From: Pegea sp. RAD2-039
Lineage: Eukaryota; Chordata; Thaliacea; Salpida; Salpidae
Direction: 5' to 3'
Assembly (NCBI GenBank): GCA_034620365.1
Contig: JAQGEQ010000089.1
Location: forward strand, 186,001-250,000
DNA: 64,000 nt
Part shown: piece by piece, positions 50,985-60,869 of the stretch
How the letters are laid out: every line of letters starts with the position of its first letter
Numbering within the stretch: the first letter of the stretch is position 1
Notes under the pieces: model-generated
Told to the model about the DNA's origin: nothing
Database searches by the model: none
Seen by the model: the letters and a program-made list of their open reading frames with translations, nothing else
Translations under genes and position numbers: made by a program

Positions 50985-51273
50985 CTGAAGACACTAAAAG
51001 TTGGTATGACAACTAACTTGATGTATCCTTCTCGATTATTCTGTTTCAAATGCGATTTTGCTCGTCTTTTAGCGACATTCTTTTGTTGAGTGAAAAGACT
51101 TCAAACTGAAAACAAGCTTTCATGTGAGTGGAAATGCTAAAAAGTTTGGTAATCAAACGTGGTAGGTGGAATTTGCTCAATAAACAGAAAGCTTCATACT
51201 TGAAAAGACTGGTTGAAAACATTCTTGAACTAAGAGCATTTCCACTGTGTAATCCAAGACTAATTTCCAACAT
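50985..51273 (-). pseudogene. BTAF1: BTAF1-like exon D, copy 2
   Basis: Same two-frame structure: LGLHSGNALSS...SLFKYEAF above, and QQKNVAKRRAKSHLKQNNRE below the internal TTTTCAG. The basic KNxAKRxAK run is a family hallmark just after the acidic linker. Confidence 0.65.
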
Positions 51274-51386
51274 TTAAATGTTTCACTTGTTGCATGTGAT
51301 CCTCAAAAAAATCGATATTTATTTCATTAATTCTAAAATGTTATCTAAGATTCGAGTTTGAATTGAAAGATGTGTTTCTCATACAC

Positions 51387-51504
51387 CTTTAGGGTCGACG
51401 AACAAATTGATATCTTCACCAGAAGAACCAACAAGATTTTCTGAATATGATAGTAACTTATCGACATCGAACTTGTCAAATTTCAGCAACTTCTTCTTGC
51501 TTAT
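51387..51504 (-). pseudogene. BTAF1: BTAF1-like exon C, copy 2
   Basis: 118 nt, open. KLLKFDKFDVDKLLS, then NLVGSSGEDINLFVDPK. The family's conserved FDxFDxxxLL signature is plain. Exact splice sites (TGTACAG; AAG|GTGTAT). Confidence 0.75.
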
Positions 51505-51669
51505 CTGTACAAGTGGAAACTAATTTGAGTTTCAAATTGATTGAAATAGCAACAAACTTTGAAAGCATCATTACAAAGCTCATATAAAATCAACTTATAG
51601 CACAACTAGGTTGTGATCAATTACTTTATATAATTAATTTTTTTAGTGATTAAACAACTCCTGTATATG

Positions 51670-51835
51670 ATTTTGAATCACCTGAACAAGTTGAAACAAG
51701 ATGGACTTGTCAGTTTGGTACATTTTCACAAGTGCTTCAACTGCTGTCACTACAGAGATTCTTGTTTCACATTCATTGTGTCTTATTTAAGGAAGAAGCT
51801 GCAAGTAAAGAAAGTGTAAAGATTGAGAAGTTTAG
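51670..51835 (-). pseudogene. BTAF1: BTAF1-like exon B, copy 2
   Basis: Reads HNECETRISVVTAVEALVK against the family's WDTRIAAGQAVEAIVK. It lacks the extra A of copies 1 and 3, so the frame stays open to a CAG|GTGATT donor and joins exon C in phase 0. A TAA at 51787-51789 interrupts the upstream part. Confidence 0.65.
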
Positions 51836-52262
51836 TATTTGCAGATTTAAAAAAAGTCTGAATAATGAAAGATGAATTAAAGCTTGTGAAATTAATTTTC
51901 TAAGAACATTAAAAAACTGAACAAATGTGTTTATGAATGACTCATAAATCATTAGAAGTCAACAAAATCAAATATAAAAAGTTTCATATTAATTTTCATT
52001 TAGATGTTAGTTGTTTTTAATTACTTACTAAAAATTTACTTATAAAAAAGATAAAAATAAATTTCTAAAATTAAAGAAGATCAAATCTGTAAAAATAGAA
52101 ATAAGTCTTCAACTTTCTGATAAAGATATCCAGTTGCTTTGGTTTATATAAAATAAACTTTTGCTGGTTCTTATTATAATAAAGAAATAACTAAATAAAT
52201 GATCAATGATTAGTAAAAGCATATATTATATTTCTACTATTGTCAATAAAATATTAAATTAC

Positions 52263-52364
52263 GTTGGATGTTTTTCTTGAACATTTCCAAGTTGTTTAGC
52301 AGCTGCCTTCCTTGTTATAGAAGAGGCTCCATTCTCTAATACTACAAAGACTTGATCCAGTCAA
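52263..52364 (-). pseudogene. BTAF1: BTAF1-like exon A, copy 2 (first HEAT helix pair)
   Basis: Reads LDQVFVVLENG, then TRKAAAKQLGNVQEKHP, against the family's LDRLFxLLDTG...TRKAAAxQLGEV...HP. Acceptor TTTCAG, donor AAC|GTAATT. The bases next to the acceptor give TGA in this frame, so the extreme start of the exon is uncertain. This is the clearest single match to the BTAF1 N-terminus in the window. Confidence 0.75.
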
Positions 52365-52907
52365 CTGAAACATAATTTTAGAAAGTTTATATTTTGTAGT
52401 TATTTATTATTTGTAGATTATAAAAAGCATAAATATTATTCTTTTAAATTTAAAAATTTGACAAACTCAACTTCACAGATTTTTAACTATCATCTCAATA
52501 ATTTTGTTAAACAATTTTCAAAAAGAGAAATATTAATCATATTTTTAAAGCTCAAAAAAAATATTTAAATCTTTAATATGATATATATCTATTTTAATTT
52601 TATAAATATAATAGTTGTATTTTAATAAATATTACTATTATTTATAGATGACATCTAATAATTACTTATTTAAAATTATACATTCAAACTACAACTAAAA
52701 CAAAATTCTTTGAAAATTTATTTCAACAATCATTTTAAGTAGTAAAATTCAAATCTTATTGTTGTCATGCTTGCAAATTTTAAAAATAAGAAAATTTGCT
52801 TCAAAAAGCAAAGAATAAGAAAGCTTAGAAACTGATGATTAGAATAGAAACATCAGTTTCAAAATATAAAAAATTCTGTTGATTACTTATTCAAATTTGT
52901 TGCTTAG

Positions 52908-52945
52908 GTGATGCAAGATCAGGAAGACTTTCGAAGTGAAGAAAG
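52908..52945 (+). other. Plus-strand mini-exon 1, copy 2
   Basis: 38 nt between TTGCTTAG and GTAAGT, open (VMQDQEDFRSEE). It runs opposite to the BTAF1-like exons. Conserved at 63178-63215. Confidence 0.35.
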
Positions 52946-53044
52946 GTAAGTTGTTATTTGTAGTTTAAAAAGTTGTTAATACGATAAATAAACAAATTGA
53001 AAGTTTTGAAGTCGGAATGTTTATTTTTAACTGATGAGTTATAG

Positions 53045-53067
53045 TGAGCAAAGAGCGCCCTCAATTG
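53045..53067 (+). other. Plus-strand mini-exon 2, copy 2
   Basis: 23 nt between GAGTTATAG and GTGAGA, in frame with mini-exon 1 (SEQRAPSIG). The intervening intron would be 99 bp. Confidence 0.3.
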
Positions 53068-53456
53068 GTGAGACTCCATCAAATTTGATGAATCATAATG
53101 AATACTTGAAACTGAAGTAATTACACTTTAAACTACTAATTTAAACAACTTTAAAGATATCTTATATGAACAATTGAATCAATTATTATTGAAATTTGAG
53201 TAAAATCTTAATAGGCTAATAATTAAAAAGTATCAGCTAAAGAACTCTAAAAAAAGTTACCAATAAAACTTCCTGTAACTAAAAGCTGACATATAAAAGA
53301 ATAAAACTTTTTGTGAATATAGAAAAACTTGTAAACAGATTTTTGATGGTTGTAAATATTAGATGACAAATTGAAATTGTGATGAAGTTTCACCATCAGC
53401 TGCCTGAAATTAATGATGTGATGACTTTCTGATCAATCTACGATATTTCAACAAAC

Positions 53457-53900
53457 CTGCGTGACTTCGCTGTCTAATTTCGTTTTTTTCTACTTCAACT
53501 TTTGCTGCTTCTAGTGGTTTAGTGGCTGATGTTGGTGGTTGTGTTTGACATTACTTCGCCCGATTAGCCAATCAAGCTGTTTTGCTTCTTCTTTAGATGA
53601 ATTGTTGATGACTGGCACAGGTGAAGGTCGTTAGTCAGATTTCCGACTCTTCAAATTCATCATCCAAGATGGCTTCTCGGCTTGAGCTGATGTGTCCGTC
53701 GCTGTCACCATTAGCATAACTTGAATCTCACTGCGTTTGTGATCACATGTTACAGGCGCAATAGAAGTAGGGACACTAACAAAATTGTAGGAACATCTTT
53801 AACTGCATCTCTAACTTCTTAAAAGTTTTCCTGCTCTTAAACTGGTGACGTCATTTCGTTGTCAGCAGCCATCGACGGCTTCTTTGCTTGTCACGTGAGT
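53457..53900 (-). pseudogene. Unrecognised gene U, exon d, copy 2
   Basis: KPLEAAKVEVEKN, then a frameshift (extra bases in a T run on the plus strand) before the GTTTGT donor; several stops upstream. It is the more decayed of the exon d copies. Confidence 0.4.
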
Positions 53901-53975
53901 AGTTTATAGTCACGAGAGTAGTAAGCTGTCAAGTGAGTAGTCAGTGGTCACTTGAATATTTTGTGGTCATGTAGT
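53886..53975. repeat. CACGTG minisatellite, period 2
   Basis: Five or so imperfect copies of GTCACGTGAGTAGTNNNTG with decay to CACGAGAG, CAAGTGAG and CACTTGAA. Same relative place as in period 1. Confidence 0.65.
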
Positions 53976-53985
53976 TTTTTCTTAC

Positions 53986-54187
53986 TTTTTCTCTACGGAT
54001 GCTGGCATCTGGTGTTTTACGATTTGTAGGAACGGCAGGTCCTTTGAAAATTTTTTTTTGTTTGGAAATGAGTCAATTTGCTGTTTGCAGTGGCCGGCCA
54101 GACGTCTGTCTTTAAAGTTTTTGGAGATAATTGATGACTAAGAAAACAATTCTGACCATCAATTGATTCAGTCACTTCCTTTTCTGG
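53986..54187 (-). pseudogene. Unrecognised gene U, exon c, copy 2
   Basis: Starts after ATCACAG: PEKEVTESIDGQNCFLSHQL, then TDVWPATANSKLTHFQ, then an A/T-rich insertion that breaks the frame. Donor AAA|GTAAG. Single copy of the segment duplicated in period 1. Confidence 0.45.
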
Positions 54188-54287
54188 CTGTGATTTGGTG
54201 TTTTAGGGATAAGGGCCTGCTAGTGAGGAAGCACTCACATCAAATAGAGTTTTGAAGAATTGAAATCAGTTGCAAAAACAAACAGAC

Positions 54288-54370
54288 CTTAGATGCTTGC
54301 CTCTTTAAAGATAGACTAATTTTTGGTTGATTTGAGGTGTTAGGTGTTGCTTGTTTTGTTTCCACTGCAG
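54288..54370 (-). CDS. Unrecognised gene U, exon b, copy 2
   Basis: 83 nt, open and in phase with exon a: AAVETKQATPNTSNQ, then KISLSLKRQASK. TTTCAG acceptor and AAG|GTCTGT donor. Basic, Ser/Thr/Pro-rich, no known domain. Confidence 0.5.
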
Positions 54371-54594
54371 CTGAAAGACAGCAAATTTCAGTGTTTTAAC
54401 AAGAAATTGTTGAGGAATAAAAGTGTGGAGATATTTTCGTGTTTCTAGAAACTTGTTTTCTACTGATGATTAGTAAAAGATTTTAAATCATTGTCAGAAA
54501 GACATGAAGATTGAAGTTGATTGAGTGAAGCAATCAGAAGTGATTTTATTTCTGCTCTAATCAATTATTAATTATATTTGTAAATAAAACTCAC

Positions 54595-54664
54595 CAGTAA
54601 CTTTCATCAGAAGCTTTGACGGTTTAAATTCGCTGGTATTAGCTTCAACATTAGGACTCAACTT
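54595..54664 (-). CDS. Unrecognised gene U, exon a, copy 2
   Basis: 70 nt, KLSPNVEANTSEFKPSKLLM, then KVTG. Joins exon b in frame. Acceptor CTTCAG, donor ACTG|GTGAGT. Confidence 0.5.
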
Positions 54665-55073
54665 CTGAAGAAACATCAATTTTGCTTATACAAGTTTGTT
54701 GGTTGTTTAGTAAGAAATTAGAAATTAAATAGATATTAGTCAATAGGAAATTATTGGCTGATAATAAAGCTTTTCGAAAATACAAATATTAGAAAACTCA
54801 TTTTCTTCAAAATAGAAAAAGATAAAAACTGAAAAAGTTTAAAATGAAAATCAGGAAAACTCCTGGATGAAATAAGTATCTCTGTGTGATTGATCGTTGT
54901 TTTTGATCTTTGTATCTATGATTACAAAAGTTGGATTCACAAATCAAGATGCTACATCCTAAATACACTTCAGCGTGTGATAACCTAACTAATCAGATGA
55001 ACAAATAAATTGATGACGTAGACAAGCAGATGACGTCAGTGGTTTAGACTTAACTTATATCTATTTCATCTAC

Positions 55074-55183
55074 CTCAAATTTATTTTTAAACTTTTCCTC
55101 AAATATGAGATTAACTCAAGTGTGTCTTCATCGCCAGGTTGAAGAGGATCAACAAAGTAGTTCAGGAAACTCCTTCGACAACA
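55074..55183 (-). pseudogene. Exon-like segment with QPGDEDTL motif, copy 2
   Basis: 110 nt. FLNYFVDPLQPGDEDTLELI, then SYLRKSLKINLR. Acceptor TTTTCAG, donor GAG|GTAGAT. It lies about 400 bp upstream of gene U exon a, so it may be an earlier exon of the same gene. Confidence 0.4.
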
Positions 55184-56000
55184 CTGAAAATACAAATCAT
55201 TTCTAATTTATAAAATTATTTTTCAATTAGTGAAATGTAAACAAACCATCGCTGGAAAAACAACCAACCATCACAAAAAACAGTTTCTTCTATCAAGCAT
55301 CGTTCCATCTCATCCACTAATGGTAATCACCAATATCAGGAAGGCCATATTCATGACATTCACGACTTGACTCTTTTTGAAAATATTTTGTATAAAGTAT
55401 AAAATGTATTTCAAGTTGTAAATAAAATTTGAGCTTTGGTTATATTTAAATTGTAATTAATTGTTTATTAGTCTGGAACCTATTTTTTTCATAAACGTTC
55501 TAAAATACTGCAGTCTAAGTTGATGAGTATCTTGAGATATACTGAGTAATGCTAATTAATGGAATTCAACCATAATTAAAAATTACATTTAAAATTTTTA
55601 TTTTTGAGTTCAATAGGTCTTTTTATGTTTAGAAGAATAACCACAAAAAGTCTTAATGCAAAATCTTGGAGCAAAAATTGTTTCAACAAATATTGAAGGC
55701 TTAAGCTAGCAGAATACGACTATCATTTAAATTTGTATTCTGCTTAAATTATTCAAATGGATGAATGTCAGTCAACTAGATCTGCGAAGAATTATTTGAA
55801 CAATTTAAATAATTGCTTCTGTTAACTTATTTATTAATTTGAAAAAATATAATTGTTGATATCTAAATTTGTTTATTAATTTTTTAATTATATAAAACCA
55901 GGGCTAACAAATAGAAATTTTGTTCGGTTAGTCACGTCACTAGTATTGAGAATATTTTTCTAACCAAAAGTATCTCAATAATTAGCTTAACTAACTTAGA

Positions 56001-56273
56001 CTAGTGCAGCATCGAACAGAACAATAAAAAAGTTTCGGCATTTGTAATTACCCGTATCGACGCCGCTGAGTAAGAAAGCCTGTAATGAGGGGTAAAGGTT
56101 CATTAAATATCACTCACATCACTTAAAGAAAGCGGCTCAGTGTGCTTTTTGAGTATTGATTTAGTCATTAAAGTTTGTAATTTCTAAAAGGATAAATCGT
56201 GGTTCGATTGCTCCTTCCTTGATATTATTTTCTTTTCAGGTAGGACTTAATTACTGTTATTTCTTGACGTAGA
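56001..56273. other. Conserved non-coding block V, copy 2
   Basis: Counterpart of 44944-45217. The possible hairpin AAAGC...GCTTT is perfect here, and GU-paired in copy 1. Confidence 0.5.
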
Positions 56274-56744
56274 AATTTATCCTATTTCTATTTAGAAGTC
56301 AGTTAAAGATGTATCTTCGTATTTTTTCTCATTAAGAAAACACTTTTTGATTTTCTGATTAAGATAAATATTCAAAATATCTTCCAACTTGGATGTCTTA
56401 TCTAATCAGTCTTTACTAAATGCTTTGAAAGAATCTTTATCACCTTAAAATGAAATGCTCTTATTGTATTTATAAATACGACCTCTTAATATCTTTATTG
56501 AATAAAAAGAAATATAATTAATAAAATTATATCAATTTAAAATATGCATTCCATTTATTTAAGTGGTAATTTTCTTTACAATCGAAACTTTCAATTTGAA
56601 AATACGTTTTTTGATAAACGTATAAGGTTTTCTGTGAAATCAGTTTTTCAAATCGTATTAGAAAGAGTATTACAAACTGTAATAAGTTCTCAGATAAAAA
56701 ATGTCATTTAAATACTACTTTCGCACTAAAGTTACATAATTATC

Positions 56745-57520
56745 AAGCTTTTTAAAATAAGACATCAGATGAGACAGGTTACGGAGCTTTTATTAAATTA
56801 TTCTCAAATAATTTAAATGTAAAAAAACCACAAAATTCACACTAAGTAAGATATTTGACAATTTAATAACTGTTCTGACTAAAAGTATTCTGTTGATTTA
56901 TAAAGATTAAACAGTTTTTGCTGAAATTTGATAGCTCTTTAGTTTTATACTAGATAAAAAAGAAAAACAATTCTTTATTTTTGATATTTAAAAAGCATGA
57001 AGCCAAAAGTATTGTTAGAATGGATAGCTTTAAATTTTGAAGCTTACAACCAAAATAAAGTCATTTTGAAATTTATCTAAAATGTAAACAAGAGAGAGAG
57101 AAATTGATAGGGATTTTTTGAAATCTTGATTTTTGTTTTATTGAGGTATTTAGTAAACAAAAAAATTATTCTTGAACATCATTGATTCACAGCAAAAGCT
57201 CCTCAGCGAATTTAAGATTTGTTTTAGGTTAATCTCTTCAACTATTATAAACTCCGAGAAAAATATAATTGACTTTCTTGTAACTGAAATAATTTTGGTC
57301 ATAAGATCTCAAATTTATAATAAAAAAATTCGAATTTGATTTTAAAAGTTTCAATCTTAAACAAATTTCTGCACACATCTAATAAAGCAAGATAGAAAAA
57401 AGTTAGGAATAAAACATTTCAGCAATCTATTACCAATTAGTTTGTATCAGAAGCTTTTCAAACAAATGATTATCAAAAGAATCACATATTGAACTGGCAA
57501 CTAACAAATAACAAGACCGC
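56745..57520 (+). repeat. Diverged copy of part of the 4.4-kb unit
   Basis: Aligns in order and orientation with about 28740-29520. Shared landmarks include 'aagacatcagatgagacagg' against 'aagacacgtttagaagcc', 'accacaaaattcac', 'gatagcttt...cttacaaccaaaa', 'cttgaacatcattgattcac' and 'aagaatcacatattgaa'. It fills the gap between block V and BTAF1-like copy 3. Copy 2 has no such insert on its left. Confidence 0.65.
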
Positions 57521-57598
57521 GTAGTTGACAATATTAATTTCATTTAATCAAGGATTTCTACAAATAAAAAATAATCTATCAACCAAATTTCATTTCTT

Positions 57599-58100
57599 TC
57601 AAGACCCTCTTGATAGGACTTCCATGGTTCCTTTGCACTTCACAAAACCATTAGATTCCAATTGAGATAGAGCCAGATGATAAAAACAATCAGTTGATGA
57701 AGAGGAAGAGTAAAAAGAACTTGCTGGAGGAAATGGTTTGCTCCTACATCGCTTCGTTGGTTCGTGAGAACTTTGTTGTCCTAGCAACGTGATGATTCCG
57801 TCCTTAAAAACGGGTTCAAAAGTTATTTAGAAAGATTGAACAGGAGTATCTGTCGAGAACTAGTCAGTAGATATGTGAAAAGGAGGAAGATGAACTGACC
57901 TGGAAACTTGAATGAGATGTGATGAGGAGCAGGGAAAGATGATTGAAGTGATTTGAGAGTTAGAGCCAAAATCCGGATCAGTTTCGGGCTAGAGAAAGGA
58001 CTTCGGTTTCTACATAAAGCATCAAGATGGAAGTGCTGACAGCTTCAACTGGTGTTTGGTTCTCTTCTCACTGTCAGTTTAACCATCAAATTAGTTGTCA
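57599..58100 (-). pseudogene. Last shared piece (P) of the BTAF1-like unit, copy 3, with left extension
   Basis: 57765-58100 matches copy 2. The left part (57599-57787 minus, 62 codons, Ser-rich: FYSSSSSTDCFYHLA) has no counterpart in copy 2 and no family match that I recognise. Confidence 0.35.
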
Positions 58101-58196
58101 AGTACCCTGCATGCTTAAACCAGGAAAAAGTCAGGTCACTGGTCCACAAGTCTTACAGATAAGCGTTTTACATCTAACTGACCCTTAAAATGGCCA

Positions 58197-58439
58197 TCAG
58201 TGGTCTGATAATAGAGTTGACTTAGTGTGGTAGTAACCACTTGTGTGGTGCTTAAGAAGATTCGATTTGTAAACAACTGATGCAGGAAGCAGCTTGGATG
58301 ATGACAGCAGATGCCTTCGACTTGGCTTGGTTGTCAAAACTAACATATTAGTTTCAAATTCTTCAGCAGAAGTGATGAGAAAGTCTCTTTGAACAAGAAA
58401 ATCTGTTGAAAGTTGAAACTTCAAATCAGATTTAATCAT
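58197..58439 (-). pseudogene. BTAF1: BTAF1-like exon O, copy 3
   Basis: QLSTDFLVQRDFLITSAEEF aligns with the family's LTIDQASDLVTTVFNEATSSF. The remainder (SSSKLLPASVVYK) is weak. Placement is supported by order between N and P. Confidence 0.45.
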
Positions 58440-58854
58440 TTTAATTAAATTCGTTACCTTTCATATATTTGCTATTTTCCAAAGCAAGGAATTGAAAATT
58501 ACCTTTTGTACAATAACTGATGATTTCATCAAGATTTAATTGGATTTCAAATGTGTCATTAATAAAATCATTAAATGTTAGATGAAGATGTGTTCCAGGA
58601 CACTGAGGACCTCGTTGAAGCCGTGGTCGACCAGGGACTTGATGAATGATTGAATGTCAGCATGTATCTAGATGATATTAGGAGAAACATCAGAATATCA
58701 AATATTTCGGCTTAAAAGATTTTAAATGGAACTAATGATTGAAGGAAAAAGAGATTTTCTGAAATGAAAATCTTTATTACGATTAAATTATGAAGATTCG
58801 AGTGAAACCTGTTGATCCGAAGAAACTGATCAAAGGTTTCTATCCACATTCCTT

Positions 58855-59136
58855 TTAATGTATTTGATGAAAATTTAAGAAAAGTGAAGCTTGTGATGTT
58901 AGGTAAGCACAAATAAGTTTTACAAATTCTGTAAGAGCTTTCTCTGATCTGCTGACATCATAGTTTTGCGCGTAATAGTTCCAAGTCAACGCACCAATAA
59001 CACTAGTAAAAAAGAAAAACAAAAATTTGATTGTTGGAAGTTTGTAGAAAATTAAAAATTGAAAGACCTTGTGAGATAATAGGGTGTCTTCATGATGTGA
59101 TCTAGAGCTTGCTGATTGGTTCAATTCAGATTCCAA
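58855..59136 (-). pseudogene. BTAF1: BTAF1-like exon M, copy 3
   Basis: FFFTSVIGALTWNYYAQNYD, then SEKALTEFVKLICAYLTSQ. Homologous to copy 2 M. A change of frame follows SQASL, so the helix that should come next is lost. Confidence 0.55.
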
Positions 59137-59164
59137 CCATCAATGAAATGTTGAACATCTACTT

Positions 59165-59407
59165 TCAACCATTTACCATCAGCAATCTACAAATTTCAAA
59201 TTTTGTGTTTGATGAACATGAAATTGTTGACTGACAGCAGATGACAGCTATTGTAACAAGGAAGCTTCGTGGGCAACATTCACAGCCTGACTCGCCAACA
59301 TCAACAAGGTCAGTGTGAGGCAGGAAGTTTGAGATATTGAAGATTTTGAAGATGATCTTAGAAAAGTGAGAAAAGTCTGCAAGATGAAAACTTCCAAATT
59401 CATTCAA
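59165..59407 (-). pseudogene. BTAF1: BTAF1-like exon L, copy 3
   Basis: Homologue of 38158-38400 with LPHTDLVDVGESG. Open over its length. Confidence 0.5.
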
Positions 59408-59584
59408 ATCAACTTCAATTATTAACTAACTTTTACAATATCTTCTTTTATATCTGCAGAATTTTCTAACATACACGAAGAAAAAAGACTCAACGAAGAT
59501 CCAACACATGTCTGATCACTCCAAGAAGATATCTGAAAGAAGTAGAGAGTTTAAAGGACGATTGAGTTGCTGGTCAAGTCGTAC

Positions 59585-59745
59585 CTCAGACGTGGTCGCT
59601 TTCAGTACAGTTAGAATAGCATAGGTGACAGCTTTGTGCACTTCCATCTCCACTTGGAAGAAGAAGGGCCACAACCTCCTGAAAAGGATCTCTAACTCTG
59701 GATTACTCAGTCCTTCTATCAATATGTTGTCGCAATATCCGGGAC
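59585..59745 (-). pseudogene. BTAF1: BTAF1-like HEAT exon J, copy 3
   Basis: Open: GLSNPELEILFRRLWPFFFQ, then VEMEVHKAVTYAILTVLKA and TSE at the GTACGA donor. It extends further upstream than copy 1. Confidence 0.72.
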
Positions 59746-59872
59746 ATTTTATCAAAATCACCTGATTCGATTATTAGGAAGTTAAGAGATGAATTTTGAT
59801 AAAAGCAACATCAATGAATCCTCACCTTAGATTGTTTGATCAACTCATGTAGAAAACATCATAAGGACTCAC

Positions 59873-60003
59873 AAAATGTTTGCAATGATTAAGTAGGCTG
59901 GTTGAAGAGCTTTAGCAGTCACGCTCTGTATAACTCTATCACTATCAATTAATTCCTGCATCATATCATCGAGACACATCAGTAGAAGTTCAGAGATGAT
60001 ATT
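59873..60003 (-). pseudogene. BTAF1: BTAF1-like HEAT exon H, copy 3 (intact)
   Basis: 131 nt, open, with the same splice sites as copy 2. ISELLLMCLDDMMQELIDSD, then RVIQSVTAKALQPAYLI. The equal length and open frame suggest either recent copying or some constraint. Confidence 0.72.
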
Positions 60004-60201
60004 CTGAAATCATCATCATTTAGAAAGCTCTTTCATTTGGATTCAACTAACTCTTCCAACTGCGATGATGTATTTCAGGGTAACCATCGAACTTCGAAAA
60101 AGTTGCCATTCAGCTTTTCTTCGTAATTATAACAAAAGTTGAACAAACTAGGGAAATTACAAGATCAAGTGAGACGAAGAAGTCTTGCAAGTTGATCTTA
60201 C

Positions 60202-60305
60202 TGAAGGTTTGATTCGGTTCCATAAGAAAGACCACGATACTAAGAGCTTGCACACAAGAATCCCTGACGCACAAATATCCTTGACAGGAGCTACTACCTG
60301 TAGGT
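60202..60305 (-). pseudogene. BTAF1: BTAF1-like exon F, copy 3
   Basis: VVAPVKDICA, then a short tandem duplication of about 19 bp, then QALSIVVFLMEPNQTF and the same donor (GTAAGA). The duplication changes frame in the middle of the exon. Confidence 0.65.
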
Positions 60306-60457
60306 ATCATCAGAATTAAATCTTAAGAAATGAAGATTGGACCAGTTGATCCCAAGTGTAATCAGCAAAACAATCTAATGAACTGACACTTAGTAGACGA
60401 ATCAATAACTCTTCAAAATCTGCTTGATGAGCAATATGGTTCTGTTGACAAATTGGT

Positions 60458-60859
60458 TTAGATGGTTGAGATGTAGAAATAGAACTGGACTTGATCTCGT
60501 GCTACCTCTGTTGATATCTCTAAAGTAAATCTCTGCTTCTTCAACAAAACACGGATTGTCATAGAATTTCCATGTCTTGATTCCTTCGCCAAACTGAAGA
60601 GGTAATCCAACAGATGTTCATAAAACCACTTGAATGGCGACTGAGTCCACTGATGAAGAGGATGTCTTAAGATGTTTGAGTCTTCCACGTCACTAACTTC
60701 TTCTTTGAAGGAAGAGTGTTTAGGAATATCTTCATTTGGAATCTTATCTTCCAACATGGACTCTGCAACAAGGATGGCAGCTTTCGTACTTCCGTATCCA
60801 CATTTAAGAAGAAGGTCACAACCACCCTTAAAGCTTCTCATATTACCTTCGAAGATCAT
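60458..60859 (-). pseudogene. BTAF1: BTAF1-like exons J' and E fused in one open frame, copy 3
   Basis: A 133-codon open frame. The first half is a WPF-type HEAT piece in a shifted frame (GSTKAAILVAESMLEDKIPN), then SFKEEVSDVEDSN. The second half is exon E (SPFKWFYEHLLDYLF, ESRHGNSMTIRVLLKK). The join reflects an internal duplication (see findings) and need not be a real exon. Confidence 0.55.
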
Positions 60860-60869
60860 AAAGACTCAC

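Larger units (their letters stand above)
47568..52364 (-). pseudogene. BTAF1: BTAF1/Mot1-like fragment, copy 2
   Basis: Runs from exon A (52263-52364) down to exon P (47568-47900), covering roughly the first thousand residues of a family that is about 1850 long; the ATPase half is not in the window. Order on the minus strand: A, B (about 51670-51830), C (51387-51504), D (50985-51273), E' (about 50870-50930), H' (50657-50797), J' (about 50500-50640), E (50260-50465), F (50004-50100), G (about 49850-49930), H (49677-49807), I (about 49550-49625), J (49389-49540), K, L (48979-49230), M (48600-48945), N (48394-48490), O (48000-48230), P. A, C, F and H are open and well kept. B, E, H' and J carry stops or frameshifts, so I read the copy as a decaying duplicate. 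Confidence 0.75.
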
